From contig NC_064034.1 of assembly GCF_932526225.1 (NCBI RefSeq), positions 17,806,887 through 17,870,886 on the forward strand: a stretch of 64,000 bases of DNA. Reading direction: 5' to 3'. Origin of the DNA: Nematostella vectensis. Lineage: Eukaryota; Cnidaria; Anthozoa; Actiniaria; Edwardsiidae. Of the stretch, positions 33,501 to 45,880 are shown in pieces. The notes under the pieces were generated by a model. The model had not been told where the DNA came from, ran no database searches, and worked only from the letters and a program-made list of their open reading frames with translations. A program made the translations under genes and the position numbers. Positions within the stretch are counted from its first letter, which is position 1; each line of letters begins with the position of its first letter.

Positions 33501-36500
33501 TAGCTCCCACGAATCGTGGGTTGATGCCACCCCCAAAACAATAGCATACGAACAATACCATTCTCGGAACACCCTGTCGCCATCATAATAACCTCTTATA
33601 AAACTCGGCCTCTATTCATCCATACATACTTAATTAGCTGTTCATCTAATTCTTTGGTCAAGTTGTACGTTTCGTTGAAGCCAGTGCTAGTTTTGATGTT
33701 ATTTCAAAACGACAGCACACGAAAATTAACTACCCTCGGAACCCCCTGTTGCCATCATAATTAGCTTTCATATATACCCATCCCTACATACCTACTCAAT
33801 TGGTTATCTAATTCTTTGGTTAAGTCGTACGTTTCGTTGAAGCCAGTGCTAGTTTTGATGTTATTAGCAAATTTCTCGATGGTATCTGCCACCGTCTTCA
33901 TATCATCACTCCGGTTGGCCAGCTCAGAAACCATAACGCCGACATTATTTAGGGAATCAAGAAACGTTTGGTCTGTCAAATTTCCTCTGAGAAAGTCCCA
34001 AGCCTGAAATAAGGAGATAGAAAGTGTTCAAACAAAATATTGTTATTGCAAGGTATGTCATCTGAGTTGTGGAGTTCAAAAACCACACCAAACAGAGCGT
34101 TACCTTTTTCTTTAGAAAACATTAAAAAAATTTAAAAGAGGGGACGAGCTTCAAAGCCAGTTAGCACCTATGCACGTCTCTTGTACCAAGTATCATTTGG
34201 ACCCTACGGCTCTCAGCTCTCCTTTGACAAGGTTTTACGGTGATTTTCTTGCAAGAGAAAACTTTTAATTTTGGATCTTGGCCTATCACAACACAACTCC
34301 AGTCATTATACAAACCTCATTCATAATACCAAGGGCCTCGGTGATGTTAGCGATCTGTCCCTGAATCGTGGTCTTAGCGAGAGTGATATTCCTAAGCGCT
34401 TGCAGTGCTTCGTCCTTTATTTTGGTGCACTGCTGGCTATCATCAATCAACTTAAACACCTGAAAACCTGAAACAAAATATTAACCATGCGATCATAGAA
34501 AGATATATCAACCGGCAGACTTCAAAAGTCAGCTAGAATCATGCATGCATCTTGGAATGGAGTCTATACGTCCGTCTGTCGGTCTCTCTGTATGTTTTTC
34601 TAACTTACCCATGCTTGCGTAATTGAGTCCAAGAGATAATCCATTTTTAAAGGCTTTGGCCATCTTGAAAGCTTTACTGAAGCGTGTGTTCAATCGAGTC
34701 TTGGTGTTTGTTATTCTTGTCCTGAAGCCGCTTACAAATTTCCCGATTTTGGATTGTTTTACAGTTGATGGTCCGTCGGACGCAGATACCTTAAGGTTGA
34801 CGTGTTGCTCAGTCGACACCTGAGATAGATTTAGAGGTTGGTTCTTGCCAATCATATTCTCCTTGATAATGCGATTCTATTTGCCCTAACACTTTACATT
34901 TATGCGAGAACTGGATTCTAATGGCCCTCGTCAAATCATCATGCGATTCCCAACAAGTAGGATCTTCAAGTGTGTACCTGGAATACTTTTCTAGCGGCGT
35001 GTCGTTTACGAATGATCTTGGCAAGTCTTATTCCAGCAGGCACAGCCAGGGAGAGGGCAGGTAAAGCGATGTTGAGCGCATTGTCCAGCTTTGACTGGTA
35101 AATTCCGAGAATCTCGGTATATAGGATATCCTCAGCTGTGTTGTTCTTCTCCTTTATTATTTTCTGTAAAATATGACAATTTTATTGCTGTTTCCCATGC
35201 CCAAGTAGTGCATGACTGAAGTCCCCTCCCCTCCCTTGGAATAGCGCTAGACGTTAGACGTTTTCAGGGATATTCCTATGTTGAGTCTTGCTGCGAGAGC
35301 AGATATGGTGGAGAACCCGTCTTACCAGAAACAGGGATCAAAAAAGATCTTTGTTTCAAGCGGTACTAGCTCATTGAGTCCAACATTCATCTGCCGTAGA
35401 ATACCACATTGTAATAACCTATCTATCGAATGGGGCAAGGCTTCATAAACATAAACCAATAATTCCCAATTTTATTTCTAAATCTTTTAGAAAAAAGAGT
35501 CCATCTGCCCGATGGACTCTTCCCTGTATCCGCACCGAAACAACCGAACAATGTACCTTTATCTCCGCCACTCCGTTATTCATGCTAATGCGCACGGACG
35601 GGTGGATAGACTCGATGTATCGTTCCTGCTCGTCGTCGATCTGTCTGAGTCGAGTAAGGACAGACTCGAACTCGTCAATATCTTCTCCAATCCATAACTG
35701 CTCATGCTCAGCTACGAGAACCAAGAATACAGGGTACAGGGCCTTAGCAGGGGACATGTAACCCTCCACAAACAATTTTGGAAGCCATTTTAGCCTGCCA
35801 AGCAACGGTGTTTTTTGCTTTAAGTTAATGTGGCAAGGTGCGCACACACTCCCATCTTGTATTGTTATTGTTTGTAATAACCTTGATTCATTGTCACATT
35901 CGTTCTGACCTGCTTGAGCTAACCTCTGTCACGCTCTGTAACCTTAAACACATAGCGTGACAGCCGAAGCTCTTAGCGTGACAGAGATCATTCATAAACT
36001 AGCCGCCTGGAGGAGTTGCCGGGGAATCTAGGGGTGGGCCGATCACCCCTTCCCCCTATTTTTTCAGATAATTGGCTTAAAAATAACAAGAAATATACGA
36101 AAACCCGCGGAAAACAATTAATTCCCCTGTTGTTGAAGCGCTTTATTTAGACCTCCACTTTTTGGAACTTCTGGATCCACCTCTGATTTGAGGAGGCCTG
36201 GGTCAAACTTTATTGTCTTCATGCCTACCTTGGATCTGTAAATCATCGGCCTGGTCACTAAGATCTTTGAGTTCCTTCTTTCCGGCTTCAAATTGTTTTT
36301 CGTATTCGTCTAGCTGAGGCTCCTGGAGCTCTCCGCCGCAACCGTGAACAGCCTTGTAAACAGCCGCAGACAACGACACTGTAGTGAGCACTAAATTTGC
36401 AACATCGCCCCCAATTTTAAAACCCTTGAACACGGCACTTATCCAAGCTGTAATAGAAAATAGAATGGTAATTCCACGTGATCCTCAGGTCACGTTTAAT

Positions 36501-37596
36501 AATATGGTAATGTTTAATATCGTGTCTAGCTGACGAAGAGGACGCCATATTGGAAATTACCCAAAGGACCACCCTGGGAACAAGCTGACATGTCAAATGA
36601 CATGTCAAATTTTCACAATCATTAGGACTGGTAACAATAACTTTTGCCTCTACAGCTCTTCTTTTTTTCTTCACCTATTCAGACTTCATCGACATAGCAG
36701 CTTTATTAAAAAATAATACCTAAGTAGACCAGATGTACAGAGACACAAACCTTTCTTCTTGGGGCTCTCATGTTCTTGCTTTTGTGGCTTTAGTTTCGGC
36801 ACCTCGTTTTCTGTAGACACGTTTTAGACAGCAAATGAGCATTTGGAGTGTGACGTATAGGATAATGTATACATACATGATGGCGTTAGACTGTTATCAA
36901 TAAAATATATTCTGATATATATCCGGATGATCTAAATAGCACTCTAAAATATTTTTGTCTAAACAATATGATAGCATAAACAGTTCAATCATGTTTGTCA
37001 GTGCAAATGGCGATTGGCAAATGGCAGTTCTACGACCGAACGTAACCATGCGTCTTGAAGAATATGAATAAATCAAAACAATTATCCATTAGAGGTTACC
37101 AATGCTTGGCTGTGACATTGCTGGACTTTATTTAACACCTTTAATTTTACGAATAATTAGTGCCCATAAGCTCATTGGCCACTTGCCATTTTTGCCATTT
37201 GCCATTTGCACTGTCAACCTTTTGTGAAATAGGTAGGTATTATGGCATTTACACAAAACCAGAAGCTTTACATACGGTAAAAAAAATTGTCACAAACACG
37301 TCGCAACACAGGCGCTAAGCAAATTGCAAATACACGTACATAATCCCTCGTAACCCAGTCAGTTGTGCACGCAGGGTCTAGAAGAGTAAAAAAAGACGAT
37401 CACCTTTATTTTCGTCTTGTTCGGTTTCTAGATCGTCGTCATCGTCATCTTCATCCACCTCCCTCTCCGTATCCGTCTGAATGTAATCATGTTTCGATTC
37501 ATAGATGGGTCTCCGTCTAAATTTGGCTTCACTGAATTCTTGCAGAAGCAGAAGTACGCATAGAATGATGACGAGGCGAGAGCGAGGCCGCGCCAT
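30596..37596 (-). CDS. Tandem-family gene B: secreted helical protein, unknown family
   Basis: Eleven minus-strand exons: 37596-37404, 36810-36751, 36447-36229, 35711-35557, 35163-34978, 34819-34609, 34467-34316, 34003-33792, 33159-32553, 31165-31087, 30621-30596. They join in frame to 699 residues with the same phases as A and C; exons 2-8 and 10 have identical lengths in all three. Signal peptide, acidic linker, two hydrophobic segments and the C-terminal Cys-repeat module are present. Exon 9 has one extra codon. The interval between exons 8 and 9 (33791-33160) carries stops and a partial second exon 8, so no transmembrane helix is encoded there. Intron 9 holds a ~270-bp TIR insertion and intron 10 a ~360-bp one. 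Despite the insertions the reading frame is intact, so a functional gene is plausible. Family not recognised. Confidence 0.72.
30711..31077. mobile_element. TIR element in gene B intron 10
   Basis: Inverted ends: TTTAATCGGAAATTCCGGAA on the left and ACCGGAATTTCCGATTAAAT on the right. The interior has repeated TCTCAAGCA units (about 30940-30985). Genes A and C have a short intron without it. Confidence 0.8.
31328..32130. other. Gene B intron 9, left part
   Basis: AT-rich sequence with no recognised feature. It is much longer than the equivalent intron in A (about 220 bp), so it contains inserted sequence of unknown origin. Confidence 0.5.
32244..32512. mobile_element. TIR insertion in gene B intron 9
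   Basis: Inverted ends: CCACGGGCGCCCCAAGTTCAG at left, CTGAACTTGGGGCGCCTGTGG at right. It interrupts and replaces sequence that in A and C encodes the optional extension beyond exon 9 (reading VGIRQLLNRQ). The exon 9 donor at 32553 remains. Confidence 0.75.
33610..33704 (-). pseudogene. Partial second copy of exon 8 inside gene B
   Basis: On the minus strand this repeats the end of exon 8 (reading NNIKTSTGFNETYNLTKEL). Its diagnostic residues match gene A (YNLTKELDEQL) rather than gene B's own exon (YDLTKELDNQL). It reaches a stop shortly after, and the following ~70 bases are a decayed counterpart of gene A's transmembrane segment. Confidence 0.7.
36020..36185. mobile_element. MITE, GGCGGATCTAGGGG family, in gene B intron 3
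   Basis: Shares sequence and position with 52244-52407 in gene C (TCTAGGGGTGGGCCGA ... TTGGAACT ... CTGATTTGA). Gene A has the uninterrupted site (AGATTAGATTTGAGG near 26190-26207). Confidence 0.75.
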
Positions 37597-38403
37597 GTTT
37601 CTAGCTTATCCTAGATGTACAACAAAACTCTTTTAATGTTGAATTTATTTAAATATCTATTTTGAGCGCGCACGGCAAACAGGACGGCCAAGAAAATTGA
37701 AAAATAAGGCTGTCGCGTAATTCCTGAGAACCAATGAATTAATTGCTGCTTCTACCGAATAGAGAAAAGATTTCGAAAAGAAATAGAGAAAAACAAAGCT
37801 AAACAAGTGGAGAAATAAAAAAAATACGAAATTCTATTCGACTAAATTCGGGAAGAAAACGACGACTGTCAAATTTCAGGTGTTTTGAGTGGTTCACAGG
37901 TATTTAAGCAGGGTCCACAGGCTTCTTGTTCAAATTATTAAAGAGGTGATGGACTCCATAGAAAAACCTCCATAGATAAAAAAGCATCAAAAACACTGAA
38001 TGACAATCTTTAGTGGGCACGAATTATTTTGTGTTAGTGGCCGATATAATCGTAAAGATTATATTATTTTGTCACATGACTACACTTTTCTCAGATAGCG
38101 TTTAAAGCTCGTAGCCCTCTTATGATCATTAGAGGAGTTTTGGCACTACCAGGATTGTAACTGGCTAAACGCCGCGGTTTTGGGAGCTTGTGGGATTTGT
38201 TGGTGCGTGATCTGGAAGAATTTAAAATCCGTATTCATGTACTGAAAATGCTCATGACCAAATTCTTGGTGTTGAGCCAATGAAAGTTTGATTGGCAACG
38301 CCCGTTTCCTAAAAAAATACGGATTTTGGTTTCTGGGCGGTAGCTGTAATCGTGCATTATAGTTTTCCTGACGACGTTATTGTTTACCTAGAAATCGACA
38401 TAT

Positions 38404-38551
38404 CAGAGGCGGATTTAAGGGTGGACCGAGCGGGCCCAGGCCCCCTATTTTAAGATATTTGGCTTTAGAAAAATCAAGTAATATAAGGAAATACACGGAA
38501 GAACATTGAATCCGCCCCCCCTCTTTTTTGGAGTTCCTGGATCCGCCCCTG
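38404..38551. mobile_element. MITE, CAGGGGCGGATCCAGG family
   Basis: Inverted ends CAGAGGCGGATTTAAGGG and TCCTGGATCCGCCCCTG. Related to 36020-36185 and 52244-52407. In gene B's upstream region. Confidence 0.75.
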
Positions 38552-40253
38552 CACATGCTTCTCCTTACCTTAGCAAACGCGCCGTTTTAGGTGCTAGTTA
38601 ACGACACACAAAGAACCCAAGTCGTTGATTCCACCAACGAAAAGAAATGACCCGTGGCTGAAGACTTCCGAAATTAAAAACGAAGAACTTTTGACCTTTG
38701 TTTGCCTGAATCATTTATTATTTAGTAACCTTTTTAACTCATATACGTTCAAATTACGTATTTTCTATTTATAGTAGAAATTGATACAGTCCTCGTTAAA
38801 ACATTCCATGATATATACTTATTACACGTCCACATTGTTTAGAAAAAACTGTTATTGTAACGTTTGTAAAATGTCCGACGATTGTTTGACCTTTATATAA
38901 ATAATTTAAATGCTTACCATCAATTTCATGGTCGTTACACGCCAATGAAAACCTTTTCTCCGTTTACTAATTGTGCTAATACTAATTGAGCAAACATGAT
39001 TTATTTCAAAGTTGTTAAGATTTGTAGAATATGATTATTTGCACGATAACCAATCACTGTTAGATAAATCTATAGATAGGATGATCTGGGATTTCTGACA
39101 GTGTGCCGCTGGAATGTTCAACACGCGTCGACCTTAGCCCTTTATCAAATACTCGGCGTTGTCTCCTTTGTGGTTTTACAGGTAGTACCAGCGTTGGTTG
39201 ACTCGATATGTCGTTAGGACCAAAAATCCTGAAGAGCAACAACGGGTTATATTCGCTAGGGGCTCGATTTAATCTCGTTTCTTTGAGGCGGCGCCTTACG
39301 TCGATATACGGCTCGGCCGATGAGACTCAACAACGGCTATATGAATTTCATAGATCCTACATGTCAATCACGCGCGCACGAATAGCCAATCAGAAAAGAG
39401 ATGACAAAACAACAGCTATGTGGTCCGACAAGGTCCCACAGAAGTGTTTCACAAATTCGAAAATCGACGGCAAAACAGATGGGTTTGGGATATTTTCCTG
39501 TAAATTTGGGCAAGCAAATAAACATTTTCCGGTTAGCGTAGATAGTATTAGCCCTTACTTGGCCCGGCCACTTGAAGAGTAGATAGATAGATCTCGAATG
39601 ATAGTTTAATGTACCTCTTGCAGACAAATCTAAATAACAGGTATCTGCGCACATTGTAATTACAAATACGAAATTACATTATTTTACATATATATTCCAT
39701 GTCTTGAAGAAATTCCACTTATTTAACCGAAGAAAACGTAGTTTCTACTACGAAAAAACGAAAAACAGAAAGCAAAAACACACGGACAAGAACATTGTCC
39801 CAATCCTAGCTTACTTCAATTACATTTAAGAATGGCACTGTCGTTTTAAGTATTTATTTTTTCTTTGTAGCCAGTAGTCAGTAGCCAGTAAACAGCGAAT
39901 TTGGCCTTCTCTTCTTCTTCTTTTTCCAGCACTTGAATCACTGCAAGTTGACAAAATAGCTTCGAAAACACATAAACACATAGTACCTTACCAAGAAGGC
40001 ACTGCTTTATCTTAGTATATTCCAAGTTTTCTTATTTTTATATTTTTTTGTGCCGGCGCGAACGATGTTTTTTCACCGTGAAGAAGTCGTTCGCGGTTCT
40101 GATTGGACGAACGATATTTTTTCACTGCACTTGAATGGCTTCAATCGCAACGCGGGAGACGGGTAGCTTTGCATGTCACTTTTGTTATTGAGCTCCATTG
40201 AGCGAGAGAATGAAATTTTACTGTGAAAATTGAATACAAAGCGTTCAAAATGG

Positions 40254-40500
40254 AAGACAATAGATTTGCTACTCTCAATGACACCGTAGGGGATTATGTA
40301 AAAAGTCTTGAAAACAAGAGTACAAAGGGAAAAACCGAGCGAGATGTAAGGCTGTTAACACGCTAACATCACAGTCTCGTGCGTGACATCAGTGAGACAG
40401 ATTCATTTCAAAGTAAGTTTCTTTCTGCCTCCGAGTCTGGGTAAATGTCAAGAGTTGAGGGTACCAGGTCGAGAGTCTGAAAAATGCATTTAAAAATAAT
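40254..40500 (+). repeat. ~245-bp direct repeat, copy 1, with short ORF
   Basis: Matches 46848-47092 in the same orientation with few differences. Copy 1 has an ATG (about 40251) and a 38-codon ORF containing FATLNDTVGDYV and a Lys/Thr-rich end with a stop. The flanks are unrelated, so this may be an exon fragment of a repeat-derived gene or part of a larger mobile element. Confidence 0.7.
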
Positions 40501-41549
40501 ATATAGATTTAGGCACTGCCTAAAAGCGGAGCCAGCATACAATCTATTTAAGCCATATTATAATAATCAATCAATCTTTTATTGAAAGGGAAAATCCGAA
40601 GCCAGAGGCTTATTAGCCTTAATGCATACATGTATGTATATATATGTAATGTGTGAGTGAAGCCGTTCATAGAAGAGTTCGTGATGCACAGGTGTAGAGT
40701 GGGATATGTATGGGTATATTTTTGTTGTTTAAAAAGGAAAAAACTTGTTTGGGTGTATTTGGAGGTATCATTGATTACAGAATATTGAAGAATTGAAAAT
40801 GAATTATAGTTTTTTTTACAGCAAAATGGGTGTTTTTTTATTCTCTTCAACATTTAAAACCATATCAGCACACAACACATTTCTATAAGCATATTGCTTT
40901 TGCCAGTGAATGTGCTCCATACTTGCCTACACTGTCCAAATTCCCTTTCTTCGTTTCACATCGCACTACTAGATTTTCTTAATTTTTATAATTTTCTTTT
41001 CAGTAAAAGGGTAATAAAAGTTTTATCAACATTATTTACTGTGTTGTTGTGGCTACCACTCTATTTGAATTGACACTATGTCTTGGGTATGGTTTGTAAA
41101 AAACACTGACCCTCCTGGAGGTGGTCCATGGACCCATATTGAAGCATCAGGGTGTCAAGGGTATGTACATCTGTTATTTTTGTGCTAAAACATAAAATAG
41201 GGCTCGGTGTGGCATTACAGAAAGATGCAGTTTGTTTTAATATATGTATAGTGCCAAATTATCTGTAAAATAATTTTATAAAAGGTCAAATGGTACATTC
41301 TATACACCCATTTACTATGTTGACTAATAATGAGAGTAAAGTGCTGTTGATTTTGGCAAATATCATCTCAGATTCAAATAATAGCTATTTCAAAAGTAGA
41401 TTTCTCACAAACCCCTGTGGAGTTCATTAATGCAAATTGCAACTAAGAATTTTTTTATTAAAAAAACCATTTATATCTAGAAATAATTCCAAGTAACATT
41501 ATGAATAGAAAATTAGTAATTTAATTATGAAGTCTGTTTTTTAGGGGCT

Positions 41550-41760
41550 TGATATGGACGACGACGACTGTTGAGGGACTGTATCTTTTAATTTTAAACG
41601 AAGAAAAAACGGCAAACTCGTTGCAGTTCGTGGTGGACAAAACCGAACTGTACAAATTACAAAGCAACCCCATCCCTAGTCCCGCGCGGTTTGGACACAG
41701 GGCTCCCGCGCTTAACATAAGGGAAAATGCAAAATCAACATATGTAAATCGTTCAAAACA
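41550..41760 (-). repeat. BEL/Pao 3' LTR
   Basis: 211 bp, TG...CA ends, preceded on the minus strand by AGGTGGGGG (polypurine tract). The first 59 bp recur at 45941-45883. Confidence 0.85.
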
Positions 41761-41864
41761 CCCCCACCTGTGACGTGATCCGGGGTGAAACGTCACTATC
41801 TAACACAGTTCAATATCAATAGCAATAACGTAACTATCGTCTTAGCTGTTCGGTGATAACAGTG

Positions 41865-44800
41865 TCACTGTTCCTGGCTTGCTTCCAGGAGCGCTAGCTT
41901 CCCAACAGGTCGGATCAATGTTCCTTTCGTAGTTGCGACTTCCGCAGATCGCACAAGACCATCAGGACTAGCAATCGGTGCCAGAACTCGTCCCAAGCGC
42001 CACTTGCCTCTGGGTACATCTCTCTCTACGATCAACACAAGGTCGCCGCGGCGAAGATTGCGCTGTATCGCACGCCACTTGCTGCGCTGGACCAGGTGTG
42101 GCACGTACTCTCTTCTCCACCGGCGCCAAAACTGATCGGCCAAGTACTGACTGTGGCGCCATTGACGACGAAGTGGCATATCTCTCTCGCTGAATTCACC
42201 GGGCGCGGAATTTGTACACGCACATCCATGAAGGAAGTGGTTTGGCGTTAGCACACTCACATCAGTAGGAGATGACACACTTCCCCCGTACACCAGTGGA
42301 CGCGAGTTCAGTATAGACTCTGCCTCGGCGAGAACAGTGCGGAAGACTTCATCTACTGTAAGGACGTTTCCTAACATCACTCTCATCGTGCGCTTGGTAG
42401 ACTTCACCAACGCTTCCCAGGCTCCACCGAACCAAGGCCCATCAGGCGGATTGAAGTCCCACTTGACACCGTGCACACTGAGCTCATCTGCGATTCGTTC
42501 TTGACTCAACTCCTGGAGTGAATCCCTCAACTCTCGCTCAGCTCCTACAAAGTTCGAACCATTGTCACTCATAATCCTGACAGGATTACCTCGGCGGGCG
42601 CGAAAGCGACGCAAGGCCATAATAAAGGAATCTGTATCGAGGCTATGCGCGGTCTCTAGATGCACGGCGCGCATGTGCAGGCACGTAAATAGGCACACGT
42701 AACGCTTCTCCACGCGATTTCGACCAACACGAACTTGAAACGGCCCCCCGTAGTCTAAGCCTACATGCTTGAACGGCGTGCTGACACCAGCAAGACGAAC
42801 GGCTGGAAGGTCACTCATCTTCTGGGTCATCGGCTGGACGCGACGGCGATGGCACAGTGGGCACTTAATGGTGCACTCCTTCACTTCTGCCCGCCCACGC
42901 AGTATCCAGAATCTCTCGCGTAGGTGGTTGAAGACATGCTCCACTCCAACATGGCGAAGCTTCTGATGGTACTCGGTGACTATCAAGCGTGTGACGTCCT
43001 GTCCGTGGTCGAGGATTATCGGGTGCTTCGTTTCCCATGGTATGTCGGCCCGGTCTATCCTCCCTCCGACGCGGAGAACTCCATCTACAAGCTGTGGGTC
43101 GAGGTTTGCAATGCGACTTGCTCGAGGAACTGGCTGTCCCTTCTCCAACGACTCAATTTCTCTGTCTTCAACTCTTCAATGCTTAGTGCTCCCAACTTGG
43201 GCTTATCTCGGTTGCGCAGGTTATACAGGAAACGCAGGATCCAGGCCGTAACTCGGCGCAGCTTTAACCAACTGGAAAACGCAGCAGGGTCGATCAAAGG
43301 GGCGTCTGCTTCTTGCTGCACTCTCAGGACCTTCTTTCGCATCTCAGACTTTTCCGACGGCGGTGCAGTGGTTTGAACGTCATCTATCGGCCAAGCGTGC
43401 ACTGGTAACCTCAGGAAATCCGGCCCTTCAATCCAAGTTGTGTTGGCTTGTATGTCGCCTGCGGAGGCTCCTCTTGTTGCCACATCGGCGATGTTCATCT
43501 CCGTTCGTACGTGGTGCCACTGGATGGGGTCACTCTCTGTCAAGATCTCAGCTATATGGTTGGCGACAAACGGCTTGAAATTCCTCGGCTCGCCACGAAT
43601 CCACCACAGTGCGGTAGTGGAGTCCGAAAGGTAGATCACCTCTCGCATACTCAAACTGAGCTGTATACAAGCGGCCTTGGCGAGTCGTACGGCTAGCTGA
43701 CACGCCATTAGCTCCCCTCTCGGGATTGAGATCGGCTTCAACGGCATGAGGCGCGTTTTTGCGATGACTAGATGACACGTGACTTCCCCGACTGTCGACG
43801 TTGCGCGCACGTAGGCGACTGCGGCGCATGCTTCCTCAGACGCATCGCAAAACACTACTAACTGCTTCTTCCTTAACTTACTGGGCTGACGGTAAATGTA
43901 GCGTAGGACAACAAAGGACTTTAGGGCAACCATCTCCGCCTCCACCTTGCTCCACTCTAAGCGCAGATCTGACGGTAGTAACTCATCCCAGTCTATGCCA
44001 CGTGACCATGTACGCTGCAACATGACTTTGGCGCGAACCACGTATGGACTTGCCCATCCTAACGGGTCATACAATCCCGCTAGTTTCTTGAGGACACCCC
44101 GTTTTGTTTCTTCTGCGGGGGGTCTTTCGACGTGTGCAAATGCAAAGCCGAGGGTGTCTGACTGAGGATCCCATCGCACCCCAAGCGCTCGACCTTGCGG
44201 CAGCTCTAACATCTCTAGGGCCTCGTTACGGACGGCTCGCTCTGTCTCCGGTACGGTAGCTAACACCTCGGCAGACGACGACATCCACTTACGCATGGGA
44301 AATCCCCCTTTAGCCATAAGTGCGGTAACATCCTCGCGCAGCTTTACAGCTTCTCCGACATCCTCCCAGGACGTGTATAAGTAATCAACGAATATGTCGC
44401 GCTTGACTACGGCGGCGGCGTCTGGCCATTGCTCTTTGTTGTCTTCAGCCGTACGCTGGACGGCAAAGTTCGATTCACATGGCGACGACTTATCTCCGAA
44501 CACGAGGCAATTCATCTCATAAACATCAGGCGGCTTGTCCGTCTCTAGATCTCGCCAAAGATAGCGGTGGTACTTGCGGTCCTCTGTACGCAAGCGCACA
44601 TGACAAAACATGTCTGACACATCACCCGCGAGCGCTACAGGTCGTTCACGGAAACGCATCAAAACGCCTGGTAGATCGTTATGTAGACTAGGCCCTGCTT
44701 CTAGACAGTCGTTGAGACAGATCCCATCGTGCACTGCGGCTGAATCAAACACGACTCTTGGAAGAGGCTTGTGTGGCGACAACACCGGGTGATGGGGTAG

Positions 44801-45880
44801 CAGCCATTGCTCTGTATCCTCCACCCGTTCCTCATCTGAGAGCTTGCAGGCAAACCCTTTCTCGACGTACGTGCTGATCGCTTTCTTATACCCTTGCGCC
44901 AGCTCCGGGTCTTTCTGCAGGCGACGCTCCACTGACTCTAGGCGACTCAAGGCTGTGGCGTAGTTATTAGGTAATGGAGGTCGGTCAGGTTTCCACAAGA
45001 GCGCTAACTCGTAACCTGAATCCACTAGTCGGCATGACTTATCCAAGGCATCCAAGGCTCTCTGTTCGCTGCGGCTGTATGGTGGTGATTCCTCGACGCG
45101 GACGCCAAACGTGTCTACTTCCCAGAACATGCGCAGGTTGTGATTTGTGTCGTCTTCGGCTTCTGACACGTGTGCGCGGAGTATGCGCTTTCCCCCACCC
45201 TCGGAGTCTGAGACTGGGCCCGCGATAACCCACCCCAGCGGTGTCTTCTCAGCATACGGTTCTGTGACCCCACCCCTCCTGACTTCCAATGGGGCCATTA
45301 AGGCTGCTGTGTCGAGGCCTAACAAAACATCAACCGTCCCGTTGCCCGTGTTCTCTACTGGGACATCACACAAATGCGCATAGCGTCGCTTGACCTCTGA
45401 CCAATCAATAGCACTGACAGGAGCACAGATGCTTTTTATTGTCCACGCGCTCACAGTTCCTTTAACCGCAGATGATGCAAATGGTAGATGCACGCGCTCT
45501 GACTTGACCGTGGTACTAACCCCCCCTACTGTGTCAACGGTTAGGTTTTGCCTAGGACCTGATATCCCCAGTTGCTTTGCAAACCCAGTTCTTACAAGGG
45601 TAGTTTCGCTGCCTGAATCCAAAAGTACTAATCCCATAACTACTTGGCCAGAGTCACTGGTAAATGGTACTGCAACAGTTTTGAGCGCGGCTTTATTGAC
45701 ACTTGGCGTGCTGGCTTGCGCTTTCCCGCAATGAACCCCTTTATCCCCTGGAGGAAGTTCGACAGTTAAGGGCTCTCTAGGTGGTTGTTTGGGAGCAAAG
45801 GAATGCAAAAGGTAATGATGACCTCAGTCACAACCATCAACCCCGCATTTCTGGGATCTACTGCACGAACGTCGCTGATG
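41865..45880 (-). pseudogene. BEL/Pao pol polyprotein, degenerate
   Basis: On the minus strand, in order: a CCHC-type zinc-knuckle remnant (~45845-45808) with an internal TGA; a DUF1758 aspartic protease (LLDSGSETTLV); reverse transcriptase (RVVFDSAA, LVFGDKSSP); RNase H (VVFCDASEEA, LSDSTTALWW); an H2C2 zinc finger (CPLCHRR); a DDE integrase core (LDYGGPF, MSDNGSNF, PWFGGAWEALVK); and a DUF5641-like tail (GDLVLIVERD). Two frames are used: about 45820-43085, then 43148-41865, so a frameshift separates RNase H from integrase. The catalytic reverse-transcriptase motif, normally Y/F-V-D-D, reads FVDY here. The long ORF's apparent first codon at 45808 is TTG, not ATG. The copy is very probably inactive. 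Confidence 0.88.

Larger units (their letters stand above)
37597..41544. other. Gene B 5' flank and left part of the unit B interruption
   Basis: 37597-39240 aligns with the 5' flanks of A and C and contains a TIR element at 38404-38551. After about 39240 the match stops. 39250-41544 holds one copy of a ~245-bp direct repeat (40254-40500), the 42-bp dispersed repeat at about 40495-40536, and a possible short coding exon at 41078-41160. That exon is an ATG-led open reading followed by a GTATGT donor, and its product is unknown. No complete gene is supported. Confidence 0.55.

Noticed and set aside
43363..45734. Many plus-strand ORFs opposite the BEL/Pao pol
   Set aside because: They are antisense shadows of GC-richer retrotransposon coding sequence and show no domain of their own.
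43085..45808. A 907-codon BEL ORF starting with Met at 45808
   Set aside because: The codon at 45808-45806 is TTG. The frame is a continuation from upstream gag sequence interrupted by a TGA, not an independent start.
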